From contig NZ_QZCS01000002.1 of NCBI RefSeq assembly GCF_003594915.1, positions 310,001-374,000 on the forward strand: 64,000 bases of DNA. The letters are read 5' to 3'. The position numbers and the translations under genes are program-made. The notes beneath the pieces are model-generated. The model saw only the letters and a program-made list of their open reading frames with translations. It searched no databases and was not told the DNA's origin. Below, piece after piece: positions 11,301-22,310 of this stretch (positions within the stretch are counted from its first letter, which is position 1; every line of letters starts with the position of its first letter). Origin of the DNA: Enterobacter chuandaensis (GTDB lineage Bacteria; Pseudomonadota; Gammaproteobacteria; Enterobacterales; Enterobacteriaceae).

Positions 11301-11694
11301 ATTCCAGCTGGCGTAAGGAGAGCGTGGAGAGCGTTTTGCGCGTTTCGTCGTCGTTATCGACGTCACTCAGCGCGCTCAACGCTTCCGTAGCCTTACGCAT
11401 GTTCTCAGGCGCCTGCGCCACCTTCTGACGAAGCTGGGTGGTTTCTGCTTTAACGCGCTCGATTTTATCAATGTTTTCCAGCGTTTCCGTCAGATCCTGC
11501 TGGGTGAGTTTCTCCTGAGGAGAGAGCTCTTTTTGTTTGTTCAGGGTGTCGAGCTGCGACTGAATTTCGCTGCGCGAGGGAATATCAGTGCTGTTGTCTG
11601 CGCGGGCCCAGGAAAGCGGCGCGGTGGAGAAGAAAAACAGCATAGCAAAGAGCAATGCAAATACAGGATGTTGCGAGCGATTGATGGGCAGCAT
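8347..11694 (-). CDS. mscK: Potassium-dependent mechanosensitive channel MscK
   Basis: Large inner-membrane channel of the MscS superfamily that opens under membrane tension in the presence of K+. The 1115-residue product (E. coli 1120) has a signal peptide ending near SWA (residue 30), a long periplasmic coiled-coil domain (about 35-470), a multi-spanning region (about 490-850) and a C-terminal MscS core with GNFVSGLIILFERPVRIGDT. It is convergent with rsmS and lies downstream of acrR on the same strand. It is also known as kefA. Confidence 0.96.
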   Translation of the reverse strand: MLPINRSQHPVFALLFAMLFFFSTAPLSWARADNSTDIPSRSEIQSQLDTLNKQKELSPQEKLTQQDLTETLENIDKIERVKAETTQLRQKVAQAPENMRKATEALSALSDVDNDDETRKTLSTLSLRQLESRVAQLLDDLQTAQSDLATYNSQLVSLQTQPERVQNAMYAASQQLQQIRNRLNGTTVGEGTLRPTQQTLLLVQQSLLNAQIEQQRKSLEGNTVLQDTLQKQRDYVTANINRLEHQLQLLQEAVNSKRLTLTEKTAQEAVSPDETARIQANPLVKQELEANHQLSQRLILATENGNSLVQQNIKVKNWLDRALQAERNIKEQIAVLKGSLLLSRILYQQQQTLPSADELEDMTNRIADLRLEQFDVNQQRDALFQSDAYVAKVEEGHSSDVNPEVHDALLQVVDMRRELLDQLNKQLGNQLMMAINLQINQQQLVSVSKSLQEILTQQIFWVNSNKPMDWDWIKSFPETLKTQIKSMKITVNWEKAWPAVMIAFLAGLPLLLIAGLIRWRLKWLKQYQAKLASEVGQLRNDSQLHTPKAILIDLIRALPVCLIILAVGLILLTMQLNVSDLLWAFSKKLALFWLVFGVCWKVLEKDGVAVRHFNMPAQLTSHWRRQIVRVSLALLPLHFWSVVSELSPLHLMDDVLGQLVILLNLLLIAILMWPMCRDSWRDKESHNLRLATVTVLAIIPLALMVLTATGYFYTTLRLSGRWIETVYLVIVWNLLYQTVLRGLSVAARRIAYRRAIARRQHQVKEGAEGAEPQEEPTIALEQVNQQTLRITMLVMIALFAVMFWAIWSDLITVFAYLDSITLWQYNGTEAGAAVMKSVTMGSLLFALVSSVVAWALIRNLPGLLEVLVLSRLNLRQGASYAITTILNYVIIIVGAMTVFGSLGVSWDKLQWLAAALSVGLGFGLQEIFGNFVSGLIILFERPVRIGDTVTIGTFSGTVSKIRIRATTITDFDRKEVIIPNKAFVTERLINWSLSDTTTRVVIRLGVAYGSDLDKVKEVLLKAAKSHPKVMHEPAPDVFFTTFGPSTLDHELRLYVRELRDRSYTVDELNRAIDRLCRENNINIAFNQLEVHLHNEKGDEHTEVKREIKGDDPTPA

Positions 11695-11807
11695 AGTTGT
11701 GAATGATGTCAGCAGATGACCGAAAATAGTCCGGCGTGAAGAATATCACGCTCGTCGGAAGCAGAATAGCGAGAACGTTAGCCTCTGAGATAAATCCTGG
11801 AAAGGGC

Positions 11808-12461
11808 TCAGGCCGTCAGCGAAGGCGCGTCGCTGCGCAGCGTCGGGCAGAGTTGTAGCATTTCCAGTAAAATCGCCACGTAGCTGCGGGCTTCCTCTTT
11901 GAGGTCAAAGGATTGCGGCGCAAAAAGCCAGTTTTCCATCAGACCTGAAATGTAGCTGCGCATCAGGATAGCCGCCCGGCGGGTGAGTAAATTGGCGGGT
12001 AACAGCTTTGCCTGCATACACAGGTTCAGGTTCTGTTCAATGCGATCGTAGCTCTCCAGGCTGAGGCTGCGCTGCGCCTGTTGCACCACCGCCATTTCGC
12101 CCACGAACTCACATTTATGAAAGATAATTTCCATCATTAATCTGCGACGCTCTTCAACTACCGTTGCTTCAAGGATATATACTAATATTTCTCTCAATAC
12201 TGAGAGTGGATCGTCGGGGAATTTTGCCCGATACTCACTCTCGAGATCGCTAATGCTGGACTCTGAAAGCTCCCAGATTTCACTGAACAGATCTGACTTG
12301 TCTTTAAAATGCCAGTAAATCGCTCCCCGCGTCACACCGGCAGCCTGAGCAATTTGTGCCAGCGAGGTGGAAGAAACCCCCTGCTGAGAGAACAAACGTA
12401 TTGCCACATCAAGGATGTGTTGTCGGGTTTCCAGCGCTTGTTGTTTAGTTTTTCGTGCCAT
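11808..12461 (-). CDS. acrR: TetR-family repressor of acrAB
   Basis: Represses acrAB and its own gene until ligands bind the C-terminal pocket. The 217-residue product opens [20 protein letters not shown], with the helix-turn-helix [20 protein letters not shown] at about 32-51. The C-terminal ligand domain appears intact with no frameshift or stop, so the repressor should be functional. It is divergent from acrA, with the palindromic operator in between; its first codons overlap a mar/sox/rob box. Confidence 0.97.
   Translation of the reverse strand: MARKTKQQALETRQHILDVAIRLFSQQGVSSTSLAQIAQAAGVTRGAIYWHFKDKSDLFSEIWELSESSISDLESEYRAKFPDDPLSVLREILVYILEATVVEERRRLMMEIIFHKCEFVGEMAVVQQAQRSLSLESYDRIEQNLNLCMQAKLLPANLLTRRAAILMRSYISGLMENWLFAPQSFDLKEEARSYVAILLEMLQLCPTLRSDAPSLTA
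12443..12461 (-). promoter_or_regulatory. Mar/Sox/Rob box overlapping the acrR start
   Basis: The minus strand reads ATGGCACGAAAAACTAAAC, a full match to the degenerate AYnGCACnnWnnRYYAAAY marbox consensus. It includes the acrR start codon and lies about 140 bp upstream of the acrA ATG, suited to activation of acrAB by MarA, SoxS or Rob. Confidence 0.65.
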
Positions 12462-12489
12462 AGGTGGGTGAATTTACAGGAGTCAGATT

Positions 12490-12513
12490 TACATACATTT
12501 GTGAATGTATGTA
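12490..12513. promoter_or_regulatory. AcrR operator
   Basis: A 24-bp palindrome with arms TACATACATT and AATGTATGTA around a short centre, in the divergent acrR-acrA region. It is the same sequence as the known E. coli AcrR binding site. Confidence 0.92.
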
Positions 12514-12602
12514 CCATAGCATGACGATAATATAAACGCAGCAATGGGTTTTTAGACTCAGGACCCTTGATCAATTTGAAATCGGACACTCGAGGTTTAC
12601 AT

Positions 12603-13796
12603 ATGAACAAAAACAGAGGGTTAACGCCTCTGGCGGTCGTTCTGATGCTCTCAGGCAGCTTAGCGCTTACAGGATGTGACGACAAACCAGCTCAACAAGG
12701 AGCTCAGCAGGCGCCAGAAGTCGGCGTTGTGACACTCAAATCTGAACCTCTACAGATCACCACAGAATTACCAGGCCGTACAAATGCTTACCGCATTGCG
12801 GAAGTGCGTCCTCAGGTTAGCGGCATTATCCTGAAACGTAACTTTACCGAAGGCGGCGATGTGAAGGCCGGTGAGTCTCTGTATCAGATTGATCCCGCGA
12901 CCTATCAGGCTTCTTATGAAAGCGCGAAAGGTGACCTGGCTAAAGCACAAGCGGCGGCGAAAATCGCTCAGCTGACGCTGAACCGCTACCAGAAACTGCT
13001 CGGTACCAAATACATCAGCCAACAGGATTACGATACCGCTCTGGCAGATGCCCAGCAGGCTAACGCGGCCGTGGTAGCAGCCAAAGCGGCTGTCGAAACC
13101 GCCCGCATTAACCTGGCCTATACCAAAGTGACCTCCCCTATCAGCGGTCGTATTGGTAAATCTTCCGTGACGGAAGGGGCGCTGGTGCAGAACGGGCAGA
13201 CCACTGCGCTGGCAACCGTGCAGCAGCTTGATCCGATCTACGTTGACGTGACGCAGTCCAGTAACGATTTCCTGCGCCTGAAACAGGAGCTGGCAAACGG
13301 CACCCTGAAACAGGAAAACGGCAAAGCCAAAGTGGAGCTGGTTACCAACGACGGTATCAAGTTCCCGCAGGAAGGTACCCTGGAATTCTCTGATGTGACG
13401 GTCGACCAGACCACCGGTTCCATCACCTTACGGGCGATTTTCCCGAACCCTGACAAGAATCTGCTGCCAGGTATGTTCGTTCGCGCGCGTCTGGAGGAAG
13501 GAACGAACCCAACCGCACTTCTGGTTCCACAGCAGGGTGTCACCCGTACGCCACGCGGCGATGCGAGTGCACTGGTTGTCGGGGCTGATAACAAAGTCGA
13601 AACGCGCAATATCACCGCTACCCAGGCGATTGGCGATAAATGGCTGGTGACGGAAGGTCTGAAAGATGGCGATCGCGTGATTGTTACTGGTTTGCAAAAA
13701 GTACGTCCTGGCGCGCAGGTAAAAGCACAGGAAGTGACCTCTGACGATAAACAACAAGCTTCGGCCGCTGGCCAGTCAGAACAAACCAAGTCTTAA
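12603..13796 (+). CDS. acrA: Periplasmic adaptor of the AcrAB-TolC efflux pump
   Basis: Membrane-fusion lipoprotein linking AcrB to the TolC outer-membrane channel. The ATG at 12603 gives 397 residues, as in E. coli, and a lipoprotein signal with LTGC (Cys25). Lipoyl, alpha-hairpin (about 100-170, rich in alanine and lysine) and beta-barrel segments follow. A further in-frame ATG 12 codons upstream has no family support. acrB starts 22 bp downstream behind an AGGAG site, forming the acrAB operon; tolC is not in the window. Confidence 0.98.
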   Translation: MNKNRGLTPLAVVLMLSGSLALTGCDDKPAQQGAQQAPEVGVVTLKSEPLQITTELPGRTNAYRIAEVRPQVSGIILKRNFTEGGDVKAGESLYQIDPATYQASYESAKGDLAKAQAAAKIAQLTLNRYQKLLGTKYISQQDYDTALADAQQANAAVVAAKAAVETARINLAYTKVTSPISGRIGKSSVTEGALVQNGQTTALATVQQLDPIYVDVTQSSNDFLRLKQELANGTLKQENGKAKVELVTNDGIKFPQEGTLEFSDVTVDQTTGSITLRAIFPNPDKNLLPGMFVRARLEEGTNPTALLVPQQGVTRTPRGDASALVVGADNKVETRNITATQAIGDKWLVTEGLKDGDRVIVTGLQKVRPGAQVKAQEVTSDDKQQASAAGQSEQTKS

Positions 13797-13815
13797 CTTA
13801 AACAGGAGCCGTTAA

Positions 13816-16965
<3,150 letters not shown>

Positions 16966-16982
16966 TACCGGTTTCATATAAT

Positions 16983-17008
16983 AAAAAGGCCGCATTTGCG
17001 GCCTTTTT
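16983..17008 (+). terminator. Intrinsic terminator of acrAB
   Basis: AAAAAGGCCGC, a four-base ATTT loop, then GCGGCCTTTTT: an 11-bp perfect stem ending in a T-run, 17 bp after the acrB stop. Confidence 0.93.
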
Positions 17009-17150
17009 CATTTTCAGAAAAAATCATAAAATAAGCTTATTGATGTCCTATTTATTTTCTGCCATCTTAAACAGACATATCATAATTAACTGATAACTTA
17101 ATCGGTGAATTCAGAATCTTTTTAAATTCATTTCTCTGCTTTAACTGTTA

Positions 17151-17166
17151 TTAGGAATATTCCTAA
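17151..17166. promoter_or_regulatory. Possible RcsB-type box upstream of tomB
   Basis: TTAGGAATATTCCTAA is a perfect 16-bp palindrome and matches the RcsAB/RcsB consensus TAAGAATATTCCTA at 13 of 14 positions. Assignment to RcsB is inference from sequence alone. Confidence 0.45.
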
Positions 17167-17256
17167 GAATAGATTGAGACAATCTTCATATCGGATCTGG
17201 ACTTTCACACGTTGTTTAAGCTAAGTCAATGAAACGTAAGGATGCGAAAAAAAACG

Positions 17257-17298
17257 ATTGTTCATTCCGATAAAAAGGTACGTTTCCGGATGAACAAT
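17257..17298. repeat. Inverted repeat in the tomB leader
   Basis: ATTGTTCAT (17257-17265) pairs with ATGAACAAT (17290-17298), with further partial pairing inward (TCCG/CCGG). No T-run follows, so it is not an intrinsic terminator; it could be a leader structure or protein site. Confidence 0.5.
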
Positions 17299-17479
17299 TG
17301 CGTACATGCTCGCAGCCTGCGGTTTTATTTGTAATTTTTCGTAATAGCGCGATGAAATCCAGGAAGGAGTGACTTATAGTTAGGTTATCAGGAACACAGC
17401 ACGCATGTAGCTAAGTCAGTTGTATCCATCCCGACAATGTTGTTCGGTGAGTAAGAAATCACTCAGAAGGGGATGCGCT

Positions 17480-17854
17480 ATGGACGAGTACTCGCCAAAA
17501 AGGCATGATATCGCGCAGTTGAAATTTCTCTGCGAATCCTTGTACCATGACTGCCTTGCCAATCTTGATGAAAGTAACCATGGCTGGGTAAACGACCCAA
17601 CGTCTGCCATCAATTTACAGTTGAATGAGCTGATAGAGCATATCGCAACCTTCGCACTTAATTATAAAATTAAGTACAATGAAGATAATAAGCTCATTGA
17701 GCAAATTGATGAATACCTGGACGACACCTTTATGTTGTTCAGCAGTTACGGCATTAACGCTCAGGATTTGCAAAAATGGCGTAAATCGGGAAACCGGCTA
17801 TTCCGCTGTTTCGTCAACGTGAGCAGAGCTAACCCGGTTAGTCTTTCCTGTTAA
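17480..17854 (+). CDS. tomB: Hha antidote / biofilm modulator TomB
   Basis: Small cytosolic partner that counters Hha toxicity. The ATG at 17480 gives 124 residues beginning MDEYSPKRHDIAQLKFLCES, the E. coli length, with a cysteine near the C-terminus in the same place. An upstream in-frame ATG (17420) has no family similarity, whereas AGAAGGGG precedes the chosen start. hha follows 27 bp downstream, so the two form the known antitoxin-toxin-like operon. Confidence 0.96.
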   Translation: MDEYSPKRHDIAQLKFLCESLYHDCLANLDESNHGWVNDPTSAINLQLNELIEHIATFALNYKIKYNEDNKLIEQIDEYLDDTFMLFSSYGINAQDLQKWRKSGNRLFRCFVNVSRANPVSLSC

Positions 17855-17881
17855 AATTATTACAATTACTAAGGTGAATTT

Positions 17882-18100
17882 ATGTCTGATAAACCACTCA
17901 CAAAAATCGATTATTTGATGCGTTTACGACGTTGTCAGTCAATTGACACACTCGAACGCGTCATTGAAAAGAATAAATACGAGCTTTCTGATAATGAACT
18001 GGCGGTATTTTATTCAGCCGCGGACCATCGCCTTGCAGAGCTAACGATGAATAAGCTATATGACAAAATCCCTACTTCTGTATGGAAATTTGTCCGTTAA
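17882..18100 (+). CDS. hha: Hemolysin-expression modulator Hha
   Basis: H-NS-associated nucleoid modulator that helps silence horizontally acquired and virulence genes. The 72-residue product [20 protein letters not shown] is nearly identical to E. coli Hha, including the basic RLRRC and the C-terminal WKFVR. AAGGTG lies upstream as ribosome site. Co-transcribed with tomB. Confidence 0.97.
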   Translation: MSDKPLTKIDYLMRLRRCQSIDTLERVIEKNKYELSDNELAVFYSAADHRLAELTMNKLYDKIPTSVWKFVR

Positions 18101-18309
18101 TCTTCGAAGTGTGTCTGTAGAGGTTCTACGCCACGTTTTAAGCTGTATTCACCTGTCCCGTTATGCTCCCTGTGCGAAAGCCAGGTCTCCGTGTAAAACG
18201 CGCTCATCAGCAACAATGTTGTGACTCTGGTCACATCGGCTTTTCGGGAACGTTCCCCTGATGGCCGGTTGCGATTACCCTTCCGGAATAACATCCAGAG
18301 AGGTTTCCG

Positions 18310-18861
18310 ATGAGCATAGAAAAACAGAAGATGATTTCAGGTGAACATTACCGTCCGGGTGATGAGACGCTACGCGCCGACCGGCTGCGGGCTCGCCATC
18401 TGATTCACCGCTATAACCACACCGCGCCTAATGAGAAAACAGAACGCCAGAACATTCTGGCGGAACTGCTGGGGCAAAGCGAAGGGGCTTATATCGAGCC
18501 GAGTTTCCGCTGTGACTATGGATATAACATTTATCTGGGGAAAAACTTTTACGCTAACTTCGACTGCGTCATGCTGGATGTATGCCCCGTTCATATTGGC
18601 GATAACTGCATGCTCGCGCCGGGCGTTCATATTTATACGGCAACCCATCCGCTGGATGCGGAGGAGCGGAATAGCGGCCTGGAGTTCGGAAAACCCGTCA
18701 ACATTGGTAATAATGTCTGGATTGGCGGCCGCGCGGTGATTAACCCAGGCGTCACCATTGGTGACAACGTGGTGGTCGCCTCCGGTGCCGTCGTGACGAA
18801 AGACGTCCCGGCTAACGTCGTCGTGGGCGGCAATCCCGCTAAAATCATCAAAACGCTGTAA
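18310..18861 (+). CDS. maa: Maltose O-acetyltransferase
   Basis: Acetyl-CoA-dependent sugar O-acetyltransferase of the LacA/NodL type. The 183-residue product has an N-terminal maltose-acetyltransferase cap ([18 protein letters not shown]) and a left-handed beta-helix of hexapeptide repeats ([20 protein letters not shown] to [14 protein letters not shown]). The histidine in ATHPLD is the expected catalytic base. An AGAGG site lies upstream. Synteny with hha and ylaC supports the call; the natural substrate is uncertain. Confidence 0.93.
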   Translation: MSIEKQKMISGEHYRPGDETLRADRLRARHLIHRYNHTAPNEKTERQNILAELLGQSEGAYIEPSFRCDYGYNIYLGKNFYANFDCVMLDVCPVHIGDNCMLAPGVHIYTATHPLDAEERNSGLEFGKPVNIGNNVWIGGRAVINPGVTIGDNVVVASGAVVTKDVPANVVVGGNPAKIIKTL

Positions 18862-18978
18862 GGTGTCGGGGAGTCAACTGTTATGGTCTTTTAGCGCCAG
18901 ACTGTTACTTTTTTCAGCCTGATGGCTCCCCTAAAATTGGCAGATCCCCTGTATTGTCAACTCTCATGAAGGCAAAAA

Positions 18979-19446
18979 ATGACCGAGATACAGCGCCTGC
19001 TTACCGCTACCATCGACGATCTTAACCACCGCGAAAAGCGCGACAATCGCCCGCGCTTTAGCATTAGCTTTATCCGCAAACACCCTGGACTGTTTGTCGC
19101 CATGTATGCCGCCTGGCTGGCGACGCTGATTGTGATGCTGAAATCCGAAACGCTGGTGGATTCCGTCTGGCTGCTGGTTGTGCTGTTTGTCGTCTTTAAT
19201 GCTTTTTTCTTTTTCGACGTGAATCCCCGTTACCGTTACGAAGATATCGACGTTCTCGATTTCCGGGTGTGCTACAACGGCGAATGGTACAACACGCGTT
19301 ACGTACCAGAGGAGCTGATCGACAGCATCCTGCACTCTCCGGCTGTCGACGCCGGGCAAAAAGAGAAGCTGCAGAAGATGGTCGCCACCAAGGGCCAGCT
19401 CTCTTTTTATGATGTCTTTACCCTTTCCCGTCCTGCTGCTGCGTAA
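18979..19446 (+). CDS. ylaC: Inner-membrane protein YlaC
   Basis: Protein of unknown function, 155 residues (E. coli 156). Two membrane segments lie near residues 36-52 and 57-75; the flanking cytosolic parts carry [13 protein letters not shown] and [20 protein letters not shown], which are strongly conserved in enterobacterial YlaC. Its 3' end overlaps the convergent MocR regulator by 29 bp, marking the left junction of a segment not found between ylaC and pdeB in E. coli. Confidence 0.9.
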   Translation: MTEIQRLLTATIDDLNHREKRDNRPRFSISFIRKHPGLFVAMYAAWLATLIVMLKSETLVDSVWLLVVLFVVFNAFFFFDVNPRYRYEDIDVLDFRVCYNGEWYNTRYVPEELIDSILHSPAVDAGQKEKLQKMVATKGQLSFYDVFTLSRPAAA

Positions 19447-20878
19447 TTAACGCCTGCAGACGTCGGATACCCGGCGCAAACTGTGAAGCAGAAGTATTGC
19501 CGTAACCTAAAACCAGACCGGTTTGCCCCTGCTTCGCCTCAAGGTAATACCCGCTCAGGGCAGCGGGTGCCAGCTGAAACGCTCTCGCCTTCTCCACCAG
19601 CCGCTGGTCGTCAATACCGTCAATCGCCAGCGTCAGGTGCATCCCCCCTTCCCCGGCAAGAACGCGGTGCGGTGTATGAAGCTCTGCGCTCAGCACCTCC
19701 CGCAGTTGGCGGTAACGCTTACGATAAAGGCGGCGCATGGCGGCAAGATGACGGGCATAGTGGCCCTCCTCAATAAACAGCGCCAGGGTGCGCTGTTCAG
19801 CACGATGCCCGCCGCGCAGCAGTGAGCCGATGGCGGGACGCGCCGCCTGCGCCAGCGCTGGCGGTAACACCATGAACCCCATTCGCAGCGACGGAAAAAG
19901 CGTTTTGCTGAACGTCCCCAGATACACAACGGGCGCATTGTTGACCATTCCCAGCATCGCCGGTACGGGCTCACCAACATAACGGAATTCGCTGTCGTAA
20001 TCGTCCTCAATGATCCACGCGTTGTGCTGCCGGGCCAGTTCCAGCAGCGCCAGACGCCGTCGCGCGCTGAGCACGCTTCCGTAGGGGAACTGATGCGATG
20101 GCGAGGTAAAAATCAGGGTGGGTGAAGGCGCACGCAGTCCTTCCCAGCTCATCCCCTCGTCATCGACCGGTATGCCTGTCATCGCCAGGCCAGTTTTGAC
20201 AAAAGCGCTTTTCGCTCCGCTATAGCCGGGATTTTCCACCCAGGCGACATCCCCCGGCTCGCTTAACAGCACCGTGCACAGATTGACGCCCTCCAGCGCC
20301 CCTTCTGTTATCACAATCTGACTGGCGTCGCAGTCAATGCCGCGGGAGAGCGCAAGGTGGCGGGCTATCGCGGCCCGCAGCGTCGGCTCGCCGGCCGGGT
20401 CACCATACCCTAACAGGGCACTCCCCTCCTCACGCAGGACGCGATCGTACAACCGCCGCCACAGCGGCAAGGGGAAATAGTTAATGGCGGGCGTTCCCGG
20501 CGTAAACGCCATCACCGGAGTGTCGCGCGGCACAGGCGCGGGCAGCAGGGCGACACGTTTTGTCAGCCTGACGTCCGGGTCCGGTAATGTCCGGGCAATC
20601 GTACGTTGAGCGAATTGCCCCACCCGCGTCCCCTGACGGTTACGCAGCAAATAACCTTCCAGCGTGAGCTGGTCCAGCGCCGCATTGACGGTGTTCCGTG
20701 AAACGGAAAGCTGCTGCGCCAGCGTTCGCGAGCCGGGCAAATGGCAGCCGGACCGAAGCCTTCCGCACAGTATGGCCTCCCGTAAAGCAAGATAGAGCGC
20801 GCGCTGGAGCGTCTCCTCCCCACGCTTTTTCAGCGCGGCATGGAGCAAGGTATAAAGCTCATCACCCGGTATATTCAT
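19418..20878 (-). CDS. MocR-type GntR/aminotransferase transcriptional regulator
   Basis: The 486-residue protein fuses an N-terminal GntR winged helix (about 10-75, with [20 protein letters not shown]) to a fold-type I aminotransferase-like domain (about 105-480). The PLP lysine is in [16 protein letters not shown]. Such proteins (PdxR, GabR, YczR) sense PLP or its adducts and normally control an adjacent divergent gene, here an acetyltransferase. No pdxS/T or gab genes are nearby, so its target is inferred from position. The short divergent spacer holds TGGTACCA and GGTTC/GAACC motifs. Confidence 0.9.
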   Translation of the reverse strand: MNIPGDELYTLLHAALKKRGEETLQRALYLALREAILCGRLRSGCHLPGSRTLAQQLSVSRNTVNAALDQLTLEGYLLRNRQGTRVGQFAQRTIARTLPDPDVRLTKRVALLPAPVPRDTPVMAFTPGTPAINYFPLPLWRRLYDRVLREEGSALLGYGDPAGEPTLRAAIARHLALSRGIDCDASQIVITEGALEGVNLCTVLLSEPGDVAWVENPGYSGAKSAFVKTGLAMTGIPVDDEGMSWEGLRAPSPTLIFTSPSHQFPYGSVLSARRRLALLELARQHNAWIIEDDYDSEFRYVGEPVPAMLGMVNNAPVVYLGTFSKTLFPSLRMGFMVLPPALAQAARPAIGSLLRGGHRAEQRTLALFIEEGHYARHLAAMRRLYRKRYRQLREVLSAELHTPHRVLAGEGGMHLTLAIDGIDDQRLVEKARAFQLAPAALSGYYLEAKQGQTGLVLGYGNTSASQFAPGIRRLQALITQQQDGKG

Positions 20879-20890
20879 CTTTCCTCCTCG

Positions 20891-20935
20891 TGGTACCAGA
20901 AAAACATAGCCTGGTGGTTCTTTTTAAGGAACCAG
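20891..20935. promoter_or_regulatory. Symmetric elements between MocR regulator and acetyltransferase
   Basis: TGGTACCA (20891-20898) is a perfect palindrome; further on CTGGT...GGTTC (20911-20920) mirrors GGAACCAG (20928-20935). Such paired sites in a divergent MocR intergenic region are plausible operators for the regulator. The assignment is positional inference. Confidence 0.45.
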
Positions 20936-20979
20936 CAATTCACTAATCTGGAGATCTTTTCAACGTCATGGAAATAAAG

Positions 20980-21690
20980 ATGAATACATTCAATGAGTTT
21001 GGACAGCCCGTAGGCGAAGCTCTTATCGACTGGCAGCCTCGCCCGCATCCGTCCCGGGTGGTACTTCAGGGTCACTATTGTCGGCTTGAGCCGCTGCGCG
21101 TGGAGCATGCTCATGCGTTGTTCACTGCGTATTCCCTGGCCGGAGATACCCGCAGCTGGACGTGGCTGCTGCGTGAACCTGATGCCACCGCAGAAGAGTT
21201 TGCCAATTGGGTGGCGAGCGTGAGCGAATTATCCGATCCCATCCACTTTACCGTCATAGATAACCGGACCCAGTCCCCTGTCGGGACGCTTTCCCTGATG
21301 CGGATCGATCCTAAAAACGGCGTCGTGGAAGTGGGGCACGTTCACTTCTCGTCACTGTTAAGCCGCACGCCCATGTCGACAGAAGCGCAGTATCTGCTGA
21401 TGCGGTACGTGTTCGATACCCTGGGCTACCGGCGCTATGAATGGAAGTGCAACAGCCTGAACGAACCATCCCGCAAAGCGGCACTGCGTCTGGGCTTTCA
21501 GTTTGAAGGGCGTTTTCGCCAGGCGCTGGTCATAAAAGGCCATAACCGGGATACCGACTGGTTTTCGATTCTCGACAAAGAGTGGCCAGCGCTGGCGAGC
21601 GCGTTTGAAAGCTGGCTTGCCACCGACAATTTTACTGCCGATGGCAAACAGAAAAGATCCCTGGAAAGCTGGCGAGAAACGCGCGTCTAG
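20980..21690 (+). CDS. GNAT-family N-acetyltransferase (RimJ/RimL-like)
   Basis: About 236 residues beginning [20 protein letters not shown]. Conserved parts of the RimJ/RimL-type GNAT fold are visible: [10 protein letters not shown] (about 31-40), [21 protein letters not shown], and the acetyl-CoA-side helix [20 protein letters not shown] (about 161-180). An ATG four codons earlier (20968) is possible; I prefer 20980 because GGA lies 8-9 bases upstream. It is divergent from the MocR regulator and its stop overlaps that of rpmJ2. The substrate is unknown. Confidence 0.85.
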   Translation: MNTFNEFGQPVGEALIDWQPRPHPSRVVLQGHYCRLEPLRVEHAHALFTAYSLAGDTRSWTWLLREPDATAEEFANWVASVSELSDPIHFTVIDNRTQSPVGTLSLMRIDPKNGVVEVGHVHFSSLLSRTPMSTEAQYLLMRYVFDTLGYRRYEWKCNSLNEPSRKAALRLGFQFEGRFRQALVIKGHNRDTDWFSILDKEWPALASAFESWLATDNFTADGKQKRSLESWRETRV

Positions 21691-21827
21691 CGCCTTTTTT
21701 TACGCCCCTGCACCGCCTTAAAGCGCGGGTTAGATTTGCAAATCACGTATAAGCGTCCCTTGCGTTTGACTATCTGGCAATCCGGGTGACGCTGTTTTGC
21801 ACTGCGCAATGAGTTAAGCACCTGCAT
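21687..21827 (-). CDS. ykgO: Ribosomal protein L36 paralogue without full zinc site
   Basis: The 46-codon frame [20 protein letters not shown] is nearly identical to E. coli YkgO (RpmJ2). Only two of the four zinc ligands of normal L36 remain (the cysteines in PDCQ and VICK), so it should replace L36 when zinc is scarce. It starts 2 bp after the L31 paralogue stop codon, forming an operon. Its TAG overlaps the acetyltransferase TAG on the other strand through a shared CTAG. Confidence 0.93.
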   Translation of the reverse strand: MQVLNSLRSAKQRHPDCQIVKRKGRLYVICKSNPRFKAVQGRKKRR

Positions 21828-21829
21828 GG

Positions 21830-22090
21830 TTAGCCCCGCTTCGCATTAAGAAAGCCGCCAAAACGCTTGCGGAAGCGCGCTGCGCTGCCGTCCGTCGAGA
21901 ACGTTTTCTGCTTACCGGTGTAAAACGGATGCGATTTTGAAGAAACTTCGATAGTGATGTACGGATAGGTTTCACCGTCGAGCTCAATTTCGCGGTCGGT
22001 TTTGATGGTTGAACCGACTTTAAAGTATTCATTGGCGCTGGTGTCGTGGAATACCACGGTGCGATACGCTGGATGGATGTTAGGTTTCAT
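21830..22090 (-). CDS. ykgM: Ribosomal protein L31 type B (zinc-independent)
   Basis: The 86-residue product [20 protein letters not shown] has the type B L31 length and contains no cysteine, hence no CXXC zinc motif. This class replaces zinc-binding L31 under zinc limitation and frees zinc. It leads the ykgM-ykgO operon and is preceded by a Zur-like palindrome 16 bp upstream of the start. Also called rpmE2. In E. coli the pair lies elsewhere, so the placement here is lineage-specific. Confidence 0.95.
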   Translation of the reverse strand: MKPNIHPAYRTVVFHDTSANEYFKVGSTIKTDREIELDGETYPYITIEVSSKSHPFYTGKQKTFSTDGSAARFRKRFGGFLNAKRG

Positions 22091-22105
22091 CGTAAATCCT
22101 TTGTG

Positions 22106-22126
22106 TTTTGTTATAACATAACAAAA
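22106..22126. promoter_or_regulatory. Zur-like operator of ykgM-ykgO
   Basis: TTTTGTTAT, a three-base centre and ATAACAAAA form a perfect 9-bp inverted repeat. The core GTTATAACATAAC resembles gammaproteobacterial Zur sites (TGTTATANTATAACA), and the position directly before the C-minus ribosomal protein operon fits zinc repression. Confidence 0.7.
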
Positions 22127-22310
22127 ATGATATCCAGGCCAGGTTGAAAAAACAACCCCCTCTCTGCCGAGGATATTTTCTGATTTGACGTAGATAAAAT
22201 GAAAACCCTGCCCCCACGTGCTATAACTATTTCATTTCGCGGTAAAATCTTTCTCTGCAGGCAGGACACTCAATGCCCGAATTCGGACATGTGAGAAAGG
22301 ACATGACAGC

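Larger units (their letters stand above)
17009..17479. other. AT-rich leader region before tomB-hha
   Basis: About 470 bases without a convincing gene. It holds a 16-bp palindrome resembling an RcsB box (17151-17166), an inverted repeat (17257-17298), two copies of GCTAAGTCA near 17219 and 17410, and an AGAAGGGG ribosome site for tomB. The promoter of tomB-hha must lie here, but I cannot place it with confidence. Confidence 0.6.
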
